A program made the position numbers and the translations under genes. Source: an uncultured Prevotellaceae bacterium (GTDB taxonomy: Bacteria; Bacteroidota; Bacteroidia; Bacteroidales; Bacteroidaceae). Taken from it: 64,000 bases of DNA. Under the pieces are notes generated by a model that ran no database searches, was not told where the DNA came from, and worked only from the letters and a program-made list of their open reading frames with translations. Position 1 is the stretch's first letter. Each line of letters starts with the position of its first letter. Of this stretch, positions 53,650 to 62,789 are shown one piece after another. The DNA is taken from positions 1 through 64,000 of the forward strand of contig ONQT01000003.1 of the NCBI GenBank assembly GCA_900320045.1. The letters run 5' to 3'.

Positions 53650-53691
53650 GATTTTTTATTCTTTTATTCTCTTATTCTTTTATTTTTATTT
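53650..53691. repeat. TTCTTTTA octamer repeat
   Basis: About five units of TTCTTTTA or close variants (TTCTCTTA, TTTTTATT) lie between the Gfo/Idh and membrane-protein promoters. Confidence 0.75.
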
Positions 53692-53692
53692 G

Positions 53693-53700
53693 TACTTTTG
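53693..53700 (+). promoter_or_regulatory. -7 box for the membrane-protein/hisB pair
   Basis: TACTTTTG, 22 nt before the ATG at 53723. Confidence 0.65.
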
Positions 53701-53722
53701 CACCATAAAAACTTCATAGGCA

Positions 53723-54343
53723 ATGGAAAAACAACAAGAAGAAATATTATTGAAAGTGCGCAGTAGCCGTAGTATAATAGCTGCAGGATTTCACCTATAT
53801 GTCAACAAATTCATCGCCATGCTAAAGGCACAATGGGTGCACCTGTTAGACACCACAGCCGTCTATGCTGCCGTCATCATGTTGACAGTCTATGGTCTCT
53901 ACTTCTTTGTTCCTTTGGCTGCTGTGGCTGTCTTGTTGGAAATGGTCCTGTGGCTTATGACGGCCCGCTGGCTCACTCAGCGTCCCGTCCGGCAATTGCT
54001 TCAAGCAGCTTGCCGCCACTGGTTCCGTCTGGTGTTGGTAGTAGTGGCTGGCATAGTACTACTTCTGCCCCTCTGTCTGCTGGCAGCCTTACCTGCCATC
54101 GTGTTGGCTCTGGCAGAATGGAATTCACAAGACTGTATCTTGATGGGTGATGCACCTTCCATGCCGTCGTACGTTCTCTATCTCAGTGCCGTGACATGGG
54201 GCTTTGCAGCATTCATCGGCCTTTGTCTCCGACTGCTCATCGTCTACATCGCTTATTTCTCGTGGGGCTCTGCCGAAGCCAGACAACGCGAACGCGCTCA
54301 ACAGTTAAGCACTCTCTCATCTTCAATACCCTATAAAGCATGA
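53723..54343 (+). CDS. Membrane protein of unknown function coupled to hisB
   Basis: 206 residues with about four to five hydrophobic segments ([88 protein letters not shown]). The start is not a signal peptide but a soluble stretch ([19 protein letters not shown]). It overlaps hisB by 4 nt (54340-54343), so the two are translated together. No family recognised. It may sense or export something linked to histidine, but this is conjecture. Confidence 0.7.
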   Translation: MEKQQEEILLKVRSSRSIIAAGFHLYVNKFIAMLKAQWVHLLDTTAVYAAVIMLTVYGLYFFVPLAAVAVLLEMVLWLMTARWLTQRPVRQLLQAACRHWFRLVLVVVAGIVLLLPLCLLAALPAIVLALAEWNSQDCILMGDAPSMPSYVLYLSAVTWGFAAFIGLCLRLLIVYIAYFSWGSAEARQRERAQQLSTLSSSIPYKA

Positions 54344-55446
54344 AAAAGATTCTCTTCATTGACCGTGACGGAACCATCATCCGCGAACCTGCCGACGAGC
54401 AGATTGACTCTTTCGAAAAACTGCAGTTCGTACCACGTGCTATTACCAGCCTGGCTTTTCTGCGCCAACACACCGACTACGAAATGATCATGGTGAGCAA
54501 TCAGGATGGTCTGGGCACGTCAGCTTTCCCCGAAGAGACCTTCTGGCCTGTCCAGAACTTTATCTTGGACACCCTTCGCAGCGAAGGTGTCGTGTTTGAC
54601 GACATACTTTTGGACCCTCACTTCCCTGAAGACAACGCCCCAACCCGTAAACCCAATACCGGACTGGTACAGAAATACATAGACAACCCCAACTATGACA
54701 TCGCACACAGCTTTGTGATTGGCGACCGCGACACCGATCGCCAATTTGCTGCCAATATCGGATGTGGATTTCTTCACATCGACAGTGCCCTCGGTGGGGG
54801 GACTGCTGATGATTTGGCACAGGCAGCCCAAAGTTGGGAGAAGGCTGTGGCCGTTGCATATGGTGGGCAGCGTACTGCTGAGGTTCGACGCACAACCAAA
54901 GAAACCGACATCTTTGTCAAGTTAGACCTGGACGGTAACGGACACTGTGACATCCAGACCGGATTGGGATTCTTCGACCACATGCTGGAACAGATTGGCA
55001 AGCATGGAATTTTTGACTTGACTATCCACACCCAGGGCGACCTTCACGTCGACGAGCATCACACCATTGAAGACACTGCGTTGGCATTGGGCGAATGCCT
55101 GCTGCATGCTTTAGGCGACAAGAGGGGAATAGAGCGCTATGGCTACTCTCTCCCTATGGATGACTGCCTCTGTAGTGTTTGTCTTGACTTCGGAGGACGT
55201 CCTTGGCTAGTATGGGACGCAGACTTCAAGCGCGAAAAGATTGGAGAGATGCCTACCGAGATGTTTCTACACTTTTTCAAGAGCCTCAGCGATGCGGCCA
55301 AAATGAATCTGAACATCAAGGCGGAAGGCCAGAATGAACACCACAAGATTGAAGGCATTTTTAAAGCACTCGCCCGTGCTCTCAAGATGGCTGTTCGTCG
55401 TGATGTCTATCACTTTGAGCTTCCATCAACGAAAGGCGCACTCTGA
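54340..55446 (+). CDS. hisB: Bifunctional histidinol-phosphatase/imidazoleglycerol-phosphate dehydratase
   Basis: 368 residues. The N-terminal HAD phosphatase has the DxDGT motif IDRDGTII (Asp8, Asp10), SNQDGLGT and [10 protein letters not shown]. From about residue 183 the dehydratase domain begins ([14 protein letters not shown]); it shows [10 protein letters not shown] and [13 protein letters not shown], with its His-rich metal motifs. The linker between the domains ([16 protein letters not shown]) is long. No other histidine genes are near. It is translationally coupled to a membrane protein gene, which is unusual. Confidence 0.95.
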   Translation: MKKILFIDRDGTIIREPADEQIDSFEKLQFVPRAITSLAFLRQHTDYEMIMVSNQDGLGTSAFPEETFWPVQNFILDTLRSEGVVFDDILLDPHFPEDNAPTRKPNTGLVQKYIDNPNYDIAHSFVIGDRDTDRQFAANIGCGFLHIDSALGGGTADDLAQAAQSWEKAVAVAYGGQRTAEVRRTTKETDIFVKLDLDGNGHCDIQTGLGFFDHMLEQIGKHGIFDLTIHTQGDLHVDEHHTIEDTALALGECLLHALGDKRGIERYGYSLPMDDCLCSVCLDFGGRPWLVWDADFKREKIGEMPTEMFLHFFKSLSDAAKMNLNIKAEGQNEHHKIEGIFKALARALKMAVRRDVYHFELPSTKGAL

Positions 55447-55468
55447 TTTTTGTTCGTTTTAAGAAAAT

Positions 55469-55500
55469 AATTCCCCGAATATTCGTTTATTCGGGGAATT
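55469..55500 (+). terminator. hisB terminator
   Basis: AATTCCCCGAATA (55469-55481) and TATTCGGGGAATT (55488-55500) form a perfect 13-bp stem with a 6-nt loop. No T-run follows on the plus strand. It lies 22 nt after the hisB stop, and the FadL promoter begins 5 nt later. Confidence 0.75.
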
Positions 55501-55505
55501 TGTCG

Positions 55506-55513
55506 TACCTTTG
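55506..55513 (+). promoter_or_regulatory. -7 box for the FadL-type porin gene
   Basis: TACCTTTG, 31 nt before the ATG at 55545. Its upstream element would lie within the hisB terminator loop. Confidence 0.65.
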
Positions 55514-55544
55514 CAGGCGAAAAGAACAATATTCAGATAAAAAA

Positions 55545-57026
55545 ATGAGAAAAGTACTCTTTGTTTTTGCGCTTTGCGCCTCCATCGCCACTGCCCATGC
55601 AGGTGGTTTGATGACTAACACAAATTACCACATCGCCTTCGATCGTATGTTTGCACGTGGTGCTACGACAGAAATCGACGCTGTATTTTCCAATCCTGCC
55701 GGTCTTGCGTGGGGACACGAGGGTTGGCAATTGTCGCTCAACTTTCAGAAACCCTGGCAGAATCGTGACGTTGAAATCGACATCAACAACTTCCTTGCCA
55801 ATCCAGCAGCAGGAAATCCTGGTGCAACGTTCCATAAAAAATATAATGGTGAGGCCTCGGCCCCTATCGTGCCTGCGCTGTTTGCTTCTTACAAGAAAGA
55901 CCGTTGGGCCGTTTCTGCCATGATAGGTATTGTGGGCAGCGGCGGCTTCGTAGAATACGACGAAGGTGTACCCATGTTCAACGTTCCAATTACGGCAAAG
56001 ATGTATTCTACGCTCTATCAGAAGATTGCCGGCACTCCTTATGCTGCTCAGGCAGACGCTCTTGCACGCGACTTTATCCTCGACTCTTCCATGAAGGGCA
56101 AGCAGTATATCTACGGAGGTCAGGTCAATTTCACCTATCGCATTATTGATTGTCTGTCGACAGCTGTTGGCTTCCGTGCCAATTACTATGATGGTTACTA
56201 CAAGGGACACGTGACAGCCATGCCTGGTCAGAAGATTTCCTCGATGGTAGGCAACAATCCCCTGATGGACCTTCAGCTGGACTGTGTACAGCGCGGATGG
56301 GGCTTTACGCCTATCATTAGTGCTGACTTCCACATGAACAAATGGACTGTAGCCATGCGTTATGAGTTCCGCACCAAGATTAACACAGAGAACGACACTC
56401 GTGTCCTGACCGTCGGTTTACAGGGCGCAAGCGGATATAGCGTCACAGATGTCAAGGCGATGGCCGAGCAAAATGGCAACGCTGCCGTCATCGCAGCCCT
56501 GTCGGCTCCTGACAAGCTGGGCGATATGGCAGGAAAAATGACAGACTATCTGCCTAACGAGCGGGTTCGCTACGACATGCCTTCACTCTTTGTCGCAGCC
56601 GTTGGCTATGAGTTCACTCCCGGTCTGCGTGCCGCAACAGAGTTTCATTTCTTTGATGACAAGAATGCCAAGATGGGCGGCCAGCGTCAGGAGAAGCTCT
56701 CTCACGGCACCTACGAGATACTGGCTGGTGTTGAATGGGACATCAACGAGAAGTTCACCGTCAGCTGTGGCGGCCAGCATACTGACTACGGTCTGACTGA
56801 CGACTACCAGCAGAACACCTCCTTCGCCTGCGACAGTTGGTCGCTGGGGCTGGGCGGAGCATGGAACATCAACGAGAAGATTCGCCTCAATGCAAGTTAT
56901 TTCTGCTCGCTCTACAACGACTACAACAAGAAGATCAACAACGCATATGGTACTCCATATACCGTCGACAAGACCTACTCCCGCACCAACAATGTCATTG
57001 GTATTGGCATTGACTATCGCTTCTAA
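55545..57026 (+). CDS. OmpP1/FadL-type outer-membrane porin
   Basis: 493 residues from the ATG that starts a standard signal peptide (ATAHAGG); an earlier in-frame start would lie upstream of the promoter. The mature N-terminus has the FadL/TodX-type opening TNTNYHIAFDRMFARGATTEIDAVFSNPAG-like (split here: TNTNYHIAFDR; EIDAVFSNPAGL). Strand-rich barrel, ending NNVIGIGIDYRF. It should carry hydrophobic substrates across the outer membrane. The substrate is unknown. Confidence 0.9.
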   Translation: MRKVLFVFALCASIATAHAGGLMTNTNYHIAFDRMFARGATTEIDAVFSNPAGLAWGHEGWQLSLNFQKPWQNRDVEIDINNFLANPAAGNPGATFHKKYNGEASAPIVPALFASYKKDRWAVSAMIGIVGSGGFVEYDEGVPMFNVPITAKMYSTLYQKIAGTPYAAQADALARDFILDSSMKGKQYIYGGQVNFTYRIIDCLSTAVGFRANYYDGYYKGHVTAMPGQKISSMVGNNPLMDLQLDCVQRGWGFTPIISADFHMNKWTVAMRYEFRTKINTENDTRVLTVGLQGASGYSVTDVKAMAEQNGNAAVIAALSAPDKLGDMAGKMTDYLPNERVRYDMPSLFVAAVGYEFTPGLRAATEFHFFDDKNAKMGGQRQEKLSHGTYEILAGVEWDINEKFTVSCGGQHTDYGLTDDYQQNTSFACDSWSLGLGGAWNINEKIRLNASYFCSLYNDYNKKINNAYGTPYTVDKTYSRTNNVIGIGIDYRF

Positions 57027-57092
57027 CGCAAAACTCATCCATATATCAAGAAAGCCCGCAGTCTTGCGAGCTTTCTTTTTTGTCATCTTCCG

Positions 57093-57489
57093 TGGAGCTG
57101 GAGGGAATCGAACCCTCGTCCAAACAGGGAAACCATACGCTTTCTACATGCTTATCTTGGCCTTCATTTTCGTGCTGTAACAAGACCCAAGCCACCAATT
57201 ACAGCCTTATCCTCTAAATCTTCATCGCCCAGCCGAGGCTTCCGTACGACTATTTCCGATTTACCTGCACCGCTAATCCCTCAGATTCGGAACAACATCC
57301 TTGGAGCGATGTCTCGTCCCCCTACCTGGTAGAGGGATAAAGCCAGTAAACTACTGTACTTCGTTTAGGCAGCGAGAGCGTAAGTGTTTTCGCCAATTAA
57401 ATTGTCGACCGACGAGATTATGGAGCCCACAGCCGTCGCTCCGCATGCTTACGTACCATCTCGGCCTGCTGTCAAATCCAGTCAACCCC
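57093..57489 (-). ncRNA. ssrA: tmRNA
   Basis: On the minus strand it starts GGGGTTGACTGGATTTGACA and ends GGTTCGATTCCCTCCAGCTC plus CA. The ends form the tRNA-like acceptor. The tag reading frame gives GENTYALAA followed by TAA; Bacteroidetes tmRNA tags are of this type (GENNYALAA and variants). A TATCTTTG box lies at 57518-57525. It rescues ribosomes stalled on broken mRNA. The mature 3' end was placed by base pairing; CCA is partly encoded. Confidence 0.95.
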
Positions 57490-57517
57490 AATGATAGCGT
57501 ATATCTTTTTGCGGCTG

Positions 57518-57525
57518 CAAAGATA
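57518..57525 (-). promoter_or_regulatory. -7 box for tmRNA
   Basis: TATCTTTG on the minus strand, about 29 nt before the tmRNA 5' end, so a short precursor leader is processed. Confidence 0.65.
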
Positions 57526-57531
57526 ATATTA

Positions 57532-57563
57532 AATCGGCAATTCTCCAAGAAAATTGCCGATTT
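57532..57563 (-). terminator. Terminator between the C1 protease and tmRNA genes
   Basis: AAATCGGCAATT pairs with AATTGCCGATTT (12-bp arms) just after the C1 protease stop codon. The run after it on the minus strand is AT-rich. Confidence 0.6.
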
Positions 57564-57574
57564 ATTTCGTTTTT

Positions 57575-58972
57575 TCATTCATCAACCTGGAAAAGCGGAT
57601 CTTCGGGCGACAGCATAGTGGGCTTCTGTTCGAACTCACGCTGCAGCTGTTCAGAGACGTACTTCTTGTTAACAACCAGTCGGAACATATATTCACGGAA
57701 CCAGCGGTCTGTCATGATGAGACAGCCTTTCTGTCCCCAATCGCCACCCCATGAGTTCTCAACCTTCCACTTCAGGGCATTACCCTGTTCATCGATATCG
57801 ACAGCAGTAAGCGTCATGGCATGAGTGGAGCCACTGTCGAAAGTCGAGATGCGTTCTGCCTTGGTCATATTAAAGTTGGTACCAAACAGTGACCCGTAGT
57901 CAAAGTTCTGGGTATCAGCAAAACCGCGCTTGCGATCCAATTGCTTACCGACATCATAGCTGCTGTATAGCTTGCGGCCATCCTTCAGCGAGGCTATGGC
58001 TAGCGCCTCTATCTCGTCCATGGGCAAATTAAGGTACTTCCAGTTATGACCGTCCTGTGAATGGCGGGCATAGTCTACCTCATATGTTTTATGATATGGT
58101 CTACGGGGATCATTCATAACCATGATGAAGGTGTCGTTGATAGGACCTCCGACTGTTTCCTGATAGAATGACTGCGGGGTGTACGTCTTGGGGGCTGTGA
58201 TAGCTTTGCCGTCTTTGTTTTTAAAAGCATAGGTAAACTCACGTACTGGTTCGCCAAGGGTGATGACAAGCATGTGGTATATCTCGCTAAGCATCTGTGT
58301 CTTACGACGTTCGATATTCTTGGCCTTCTTGCCATCATTGACCATACGGCGCAGCTCAAGGCCTTGTTCGCGCAACTTCGACTTAATCAACTGCGACATC
58401 TTAGAGGTGCTGTTGGCAGAGAACGTCTCAGGGCATACTTCGTAAGGAACCAATCCGTATTTCTCAGCCAAATCAGCTACACCACAGAAGTTGCCACCAT
58501 CGCTCACCGGATGGTGAAAGAAGAACTGAACGCGCTGGTCATCCATGGGCTTCTTGGCAGTCTCTATCACACCTTGCAGCATCATATTAGCCTTTTCTAA
58601 TTGATCCCAGAAGAAAAGATAATCCTGAGAGTAGGTAACGGCGAGGGAATCCGTACGCTTGGCAAAGTTGGCGCGGATGACGTTCAAGCCGCTAAACATC
58701 CAACAACGACCGCTTGACTTCTGATCAGTAATGCTCTGTTTCTTGGTTTCCACACTGAAATAGGTATCCAACGCCCCTGCATTGTCTTTATTTTTGGCCA
58801 AGTTGTCAATAGCATTGGCTGCCAGTGCATTACGCAGTGCACGGTCGGAAGCCGATGGAGCATTCTGTTTCTGGATTTCCTGCAACATCTGAGGGGTGAT
58901 ACCGCCCTCTCTACTCTGTGCCGCGGCCATAACAGCCACAAACACGAGGGATAGAATAAGTAATCTTTTCAT
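57575..58972 (-). CDS. Secreted C1 peptidase (bleomycin hydrolase/PepC type)
   Basis: 465 residues with a Sec signal (MAAAQ). The catalytic Cys is in SSGRCWMFSGLNV (near 99), the His in GSTHAMTLTAV and the Asn in ENSWGGDWG. PepC enzymes are usually cytoplasmic hexamers; a signal peptide places this one in the envelope, as in several gut Bacteroidales. It lies 16 nt downstream of the M48 protease, so the two form a unit. Confidence 0.93.
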   Translation of the reverse strand: MKRLLILSLVFVAVMAAAQSREGGITPQMLQEIQKQNAPSASDRALRNALAANAIDNLAKNKDNAGALDTYFSVETKKQSITDQKSSGRCWMFSGLNVIRANFAKRTDSLAVTYSQDYLFFWDQLEKANMMLQGVIETAKKPMDDQRVQFFFHHPVSDGGNFCGVADLAEKYGLVPYEVCPETFSANSTSKMSQLIKSKLREQGLELRRMVNDGKKAKNIERRKTQMLSEIYHMLVITLGEPVREFTYAFKNKDGKAITAPKTYTPQSFYQETVGGPINDTFIMVMNDPRRPYHKTYEVDYARHSQDGHNWKYLNLPMDEIEALAIASLKDGRKLYSSYDVGKQLDRKRGFADTQNFDYGSLFGTNFNMTKAERISTFDSGSTHAMTLTAVDIDEQGNALKWKVENSWGGDWGQKGCLIMTDRWFREYMFRLVVNKKYVSEQLQREFEQKPTMLSPEDPLFQVDE

Positions 58973-58988
58973 AAGTCTGTTTTTCTAG

Positions 58989-59888
58989 TTATTTAATGTG
59001 TATTTCGCGCATGGCTTTCTTGGTGTTCTTCTGCTGTTTAACACCTTGGCTGGTAATATTGAAAGTGCTCGTTGTCTGACCGCCCTGATAGTAACGCAAG
59101 GCCTCAGGCATCCATCCCTGTATCTGCTTGATACGAGTAGCATCCGACGGGTGCGTACTCAACCAGGAGTTGGAGCCACCGCCTGTAGCTTGCGACATGC
59201 GCTGCCAGAAAGGCACAGCAGCCTGCGGATCGTAGCCGGCCATAGCTGCAAAGATGATGCCCAGGTGATCTGCCTCACTTTCATGGTCGCGAGAATATTT
59301 AGCACTTGCGCCCTTCGCACCCAGTCCGAAAACGGTACCGGCAAGATTTGTCATTCCATCGCTAACGCCTGCGCCCGAAAGTACCATGCCCAGTGCCTGG
59401 GCTCCGTACTGCTGACGAATGGCCGTAGACATCTGCTCAGCCGAATGCTTGGCAACAGCATGAGCCACCTCGTGCCCTAATACAATGGCCAGCGACGTCT
59501 CGTCCTTGGTAACAGGCAGCAAACCTTCGTAAACGACAATCTTGCCACCAGGCATACAGAAAGCATTGACTTGCTGGTCCTGCACTAGGTTAAACTCCCA
59601 ACTGTAGTTCTTCACCTCCTGACTCAAGCCATTACTGTTCAGGTATCTCTCCACAGCGGCAGCCAGGCGCTGCCCTACCCGCTTGACCATAGCAGTATTA
59701 GCGGCATTGGTCGAAGGCTTGGCAGTCTTCATATATTCCGAATACTGTTCATTCGACAAACTGAGCACTTTCTCGTCTGACACCATCAGATTCTGCTTAC
59801 GTCCCGTAATGGGTACTGTAGACGTCGTGCCGCAGTTCACCAATAAGGCTGCCACCGCCGACAGAACTATCACTTTAACTTTCTTCAT
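58989..59888 (-). CDS. M48 family metalloprotease lipoprotein
   Basis: 299 residues from the ATG at 59888, which gives a lipoprotein signal (LVNC, lipidated Cys); a longer in-frame start lies upstream. The zinc-binding motif is VLGHEVAHAVAKHSAEQM, with ESEADHLGIIFAAMAGY, typical of M48/BepA/LoiP-type periplasmic proteases. It probably degrades misfolded outer-membrane proteins. First gene of the pair with the C1 peptidase. Confidence 0.93.
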   Translation of the reverse strand: MKKVKVIVLSAVAALLVNCGTTSTVPITGRKQNLMVSDEKVLSLSNEQYSEYMKTAKPSTNAANTAMVKRVGQRLAAAVERYLNSNGLSQEVKNYSWEFNLVQDQQVNAFCMPGGKIVVYEGLLPVTKDETSLAIVLGHEVAHAVAKHSAEQMSTAIRQQYGAQALGMVLSGAGVSDGMTNLAGTVFGLGAKGASAKYSRDHESEADHLGIIFAAMAGYDPQAAVPFWQRMSQATGGGSNSWLSTHPSDATRIKQIQGWMPEALRYYQGGQTTSTFNITSQGVKQQKNTKKAMREIHIK

Positions 59889-59938
59889 TGTCTTTACAAA
59901 TTTTAACGCATTTTTAAAACCAATCGGGTTTGCGCCTA

Positions 59939-59946
59939 CAAAATTA
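59939..59946 (-). promoter_or_regulatory. -7 box for the M48/C1 protease pair
   Basis: TAATTTTG on the minus strand, about 51 nt before the ATG at 59888. Just before the ATG lies the 18-bp motif also present at 15167-15184. Confidence 0.5.
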
Positions 59947-59980
59947 GCACAAAATTTACACCTTACCAAATATTTCACAC

Positions 59981-60016
59981 AAAAAAAGAGGCACAGCCCT
60001 CACGGCAATGCCTCTT
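59981..60016 (-). terminator. Terminator of the small secreted protein gene
   Basis: AAGAGGCA (59986-59993) pairs with TGCCTCTT (60009-60016), and a run of T follows on the minus strand (A-run at 59981-59987). Confidence 0.85.
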
Positions 60017-60039
60017 CACATTCAAAACTACTAATTTAC

Positions 60040-60071
60040 TAACTACTAAAACAATTCACTACTAAAACAAT
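60040..60071. repeat. 16-bp tandem repeat
   Basis: Two copies of ACTACTAAAACAATTC or a near match lie just after the stop codon of the small secreted protein gene. Confidence 0.7.
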
Positions 60072-60075
60072 CTTT

Positions 60076-60435
60076 CTACTTAATGCCTCTGTTGTGAAGC
60101 GTAATGTTCAACAGCGTCAGATACTTACGGTACTGCTCCTGATTCAGGATGTAGTTCATGTAAGCCAGATCACGCTTGATAGCGTTGTCAACACGCTGCT
60201 CGCGCTCCTCCTTGCCGTACTGTGCAGCAAACATCATCTCAGCACTGAAGCTCTTATGAATCTCGCTGACAGCCTGTACCTGATCATTTGACAGACCCAG
60301 TGCCTGGCTCAGCTTGTTCATGTTGACAGTCATATTGTATGACTCTGTTGTATTGAGATTAGCTGCTTTTTCGTTCTCAGCAAATGTCATTGTCATGCTC
60401 ATCAGAGCAACAACAGTCAAAATAAACTTTTTCAT
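60076..60435 (-). CDS. Small secreted helical protein, unknown function
   Basis: 119 residues. A Sec signal (TFAEN) is followed by helical sequence: LSQALGLSNDQVQAVSEIHKS, MFAAQYGKEEREQRVDNAI and MNYILNQEQYRKYLTLLNITLHN. The pattern recalls small Spy/CpxP-like periplasmic helical proteins (LTxEQ-type motif NQEQYRKYL), although the homology is not secure. It has a long leader of about 146 nt, an A-rich/purine-rich strand, unlike most genes here. Its own terminator follows. Confidence 0.75.
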   Translation of the reverse strand: MKKFILTVVALMSMTMTFAENEKAANLNTTESYNMTVNMNKLSQALGLSNDQVQAVSEIHKSFSAEMMFAAQYGKEEREQRVDNAIKRDLAYMNYILNQEQYRKYLTLLNITLHNRGIK

Positions 60436-60592
60436 TTTCGTTACCCTTTCTTTTTTTAAAATTAAACTTTTTACCTTTTTTATTAAACCGGCATTATTGC
60501 CTTTTTGTTATCCTTTTCTTTTTACCTTGGTTCTTATACCCTAGTTTTCTTATCTCTGTCGACCAGTTCTTTCTGATTGACGATGCAAAGGT
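60436..60592 (-). promoter_or_regulatory. Long purine-rich 5' leader and promoter of the small secreted protein gene
   Basis: The promoter TACCTTTG is at 60586-60593 on the minus strand. The leader of about 146 nt is mostly A and G on the transcribed strand, with several AAGGTAAAAAG-like repeats and no ORF of note. It is the longest leader in the window and could hold a regulatory structure or stability element. Confidence 0.55.
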
Positions 60593-60746
60593 ACGACAAA
60601 AATCAATACGCTCCAAACATTTTGATGTGTTGTGTGCGCAAACAGGCGCTTTTCTTGACATCAGTCAACAAAAGTCCAAACTACTTGATTTGCGTCAAAT
60701 AGAAAGAAAAAAGACCTTATATGATGCCTATTTCATTTATTTTACG

Positions 60747-60754
60747 TACCTTTG
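60747..60754 (+). promoter_or_regulatory. -7 box for slyD-aroC
   Basis: TACCTTTG, 37 nt before the ATG at 60791. Confidence 0.7.
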
Positions 60755-60790
60755 CGGTCAAAATATAATCTATAAGGTATCATAACGAAT

Positions 60791-61372
60791 ATGGAAAATC
60801 AAAAGAACAAGTATGTAGCCGTCTCATACAAGCTGTACACAAACGACGAGAATGGCCGGCATCTGATAGAAGAGACCAAGGAAGGACAGCCGTTCAGTTT
60901 CATCAGCGGATTCGGCTTTGCCCTCGATAAGTTTGAGCAAATCATCACTAACACCCCACAGGGCGAGGGTTTCAACTTCAAACTAACCACGGATGAAGCC
61001 TATGGTGACTATCACAAAGACTACGTCATTGATTTAGACCGCAGCGTATTTAGCATTGACGGACGTTTTGACGGAGAGCATATCTACAAAGATGCTATCG
61101 TTCCCCTCCAGAACGAAGAGGGTCAACGCTTCAACGGCCGTGTGGTAGAAGTCGGCAACGAGAAAGTAAAGATTGACCTCAACCACCCGCTGGCTGGTGA
61201 AGAACTATACTTTGAAGGCAGTGTATTGGAGAACCGCGATGCTACTGAAGCTGAAATCAGCCAACTCATGAAGCACCTTACCGGTGGCTGTAGCGGTTGC
61301 GGAGGAAACTGCGGAGGCAATTGCGGAAGTGACTGCGGAGGCAACTGCGGAGAAGGAGGATGCGGAGTATGA
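60791..61372 (+). CDS. slyD: SlyD-type FKBP prolyl isomerase with Cys-rich tail
   Basis: 193 residues. FKBP domain with the IF-like insert; opens [11 protein letters not shown] and has [13 protein letters not shown], with the C-terminal helix. The last 30 residues are a Gly/Cys stretch, [20 protein letters not shown] and onward, where Cys recurs every three or four residues. SlyD proteins of proteobacteria carry a His/Cys metal-binding tail that delivers nickel; here the tail is Cys-only. Folding helper in the cytoplasm. The gene overlaps aroC by 4 nt (ATGA). Confidence 0.93.
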   Translation: MENQKNKYVAVSYKLYTNDENGRHLIEETKEGQPFSFISGFGFALDKFEQIITNTPQGEGFNFKLTTDEAYGDYHKDYVIDLDRSVFSIDGRFDGEHIYKDAIVPLQNEEGQRFNGRVVEVGNEKVKIDLNHPLAGEELYFEGSVLENRDATEAEISQLMKHLTGGCSGCGGNCGGNCGSDCGGNCGEGGCGV

Positions 61373-62448
61373 ACACCATAGGACAGCTATTCCGACTGAC
61401 AACGTTTGGCGAAAGCCACGGAGAAGCCATTGGAGGCATCGTTGATGGTATGCCACCAGGCATTGACATAGACATCGACTTCATCCAGCAAGAGTTGAAT
61501 CGTCGTCGACCAGGACAGAGCAGCATCACTACCAGCCGCCAAGAGGCTGATTGTGTAGAGTTGCTCAGTGGTGTTTTTGAAGGAAAGTCCACAGGCTGTC
61601 CCATCGGCTTCATGGTGCGCAATACCAACCAACATTCCAGCGACTACGACGAGATGCGTACCACCCTGCGCCCATCGCATGCAGATTTTACTTATTATTA
61701 TAAATATGGTACGCGCGACCATCGTGGCGGAGGGCGCTCATCAGCCCGTATCACCATCAGCCGCTGTGTAGCAGGAGCATTGGCAAAGCTGGCACTCAAA
61801 CAGTTAGGTATCTCTATTACAGCTTACACGTCGCAAGTGGGAGACATTGCACTCGACCATGATTATCACCATTACGACTTGTCTCAGACGGAACTGAATG
61901 CCGTACGGTGTCCTGATCAGCAGAAAGCAGCAGACATGATACAACTCATAGAACAGGTCAAAGCTGACGGCGATACGATAGGCGGTACCATCACTTGTGT
62001 CATCCAGGGATGCCCTGCCGGTCTTGGCGAGCCCGAATTTGGCAAACTACATGCCCAGCTGGGAGCAGCTATGCTCAGCATCAATGCCGTCAAGGGTTTT
62101 GAGTATGGCGAAGGCTTTGAAGGTGTCAGGCAGCGTGGCTCAGAACAGAACGACAGCTTTGTACCACCATTTACAACGGCCACCAACCATAGCGGCGGCA
62201 TTCAGGGAGGAATATCCAATGGCCAGGACATCTACTTCCGTGTAGCGTTCAAACCGGTAGCCACATTACTCCGTCCACAACAGACAGTAGACATTCACGG
62301 CAAAGCAACAACTCTGACTGCTCGCGGTCGACACGACCCCTGTGTACTTCCTAGAGCCGTTCCTATAGTAGAAGCAATGGCTGCAATCACCATTTTAGAT
62401 GCATATTTGGTCCATAAGGCAACAAAAATGGAAGAAAAACGCATCTAA
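61369..62448 (+). CDS. aroC: Chorismate synthase
   Basis: 359 residues from the ATG overlapping the slyD stop; the product opens [18 protein letters not shown]. Converts EPSP to chorismate using reduced FMN; last step of the shikimate pathway. It has [24 protein letters not shown] and [13 protein letters not shown]. The length is normal. Coupled to slyD, a folding factor, which is unusual. Confidence 0.96.
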   Translation: MNTIGQLFRLTTFGESHGEAIGGIVDGMPPGIDIDIDFIQQELNRRRPGQSSITTSRQEADCVELLSGVFEGKSTGCPIGFMVRNTNQHSSDYDEMRTTLRPSHADFTYYYKYGTRDHRGGGRSSARITISRCVAGALAKLALKQLGISITAYTSQVGDIALDHDYHHYDLSQTELNAVRCPDQQKAADMIQLIEQVKADGDTIGGTITCVIQGCPAGLGEPEFGKLHAQLGAAMLSINAVKGFEYGEGFEGVRQRGSEQNDSFVPPFTTATNHSGGIQGGISNGQDIYFRVAFKPVATLLRPQQTVDIHGKATTLTARGRHDPCVLPRAVPIVEAMAAITILDAYLVHKATKMEEKRI

Positions 62449-62470
62449 ATACAAAAAAAAGCTAAATTCT

Positions 62471-62501
62471 TTTGCAGTTTAAAATAATTGTACTATCTTT
62501 G
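62471..62501 (+). promoter_or_regulatory. Promoter of the candidate small RNA
   Basis: TTTG at 62471-62474, a 19-nt spacer and TATCTTTG at 62494-62501, a near-perfect fit to the Bacteroidetes consensus. No ORF follows. Confidence 0.8.
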
Positions 62502-62504
62502 CAT

Positions 62505-62604
62505 TGCTATTCAGGGTTTGGGAAAATCCTAATAAGCTTTAGTTAAGTCTAGTTTAGTTTTTGTGTTGGTTGAGGGCAGTCAGTTGACTGCCCTCAAATT
62601 TTTC
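62505..62604 (+). ncRNA. Candidate small RNA
   Basis: About 100 nt between a consensus promoter and an intrinsic terminator. The transcript has no ATG and no ORF worth naming, and several TTTAGTTAAG-like pieces in the middle. The 3' end is a stem (TTGAGGGCAGTCA/TGACTGCCCTCAA) followed by ATTTTTC. It lies between aroC and the winged-helix gene. It could be a trans-acting RNA. Family unknown to me. Confidence 0.65.
62570..62604 (+). terminator. Terminator of the candidate small RNA
   Basis: TTGAGGGCAGTCA (62570-62582) pairs perfectly with TGACTGCCCTCAA (62585-62597), then ATTTTTC. Confidence 0.85.
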
Positions 62605-62789
62605 ACATCATAAACCAATAGGAAGAAAATTTATTTTACATCAAGCCCATATACAAAAACGGCTATTTTCAACAGAATAGAAGCTGTTTTGTACAAGAAA
62701 TTCGCCAAAAACCAGACAACAAGCAAATAATATAAGTAGATAAATTTCAATGATTTATAAACTATCATTCATATTTAGATTAAAGCAAA
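62605..62789. other. AT-rich stretch with no gene
   Basis: Lies between the small-RNA terminator and the winged-helix gene stop codon. I see no ORF, promoter or clear repeat in it. Confidence 0.6.
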
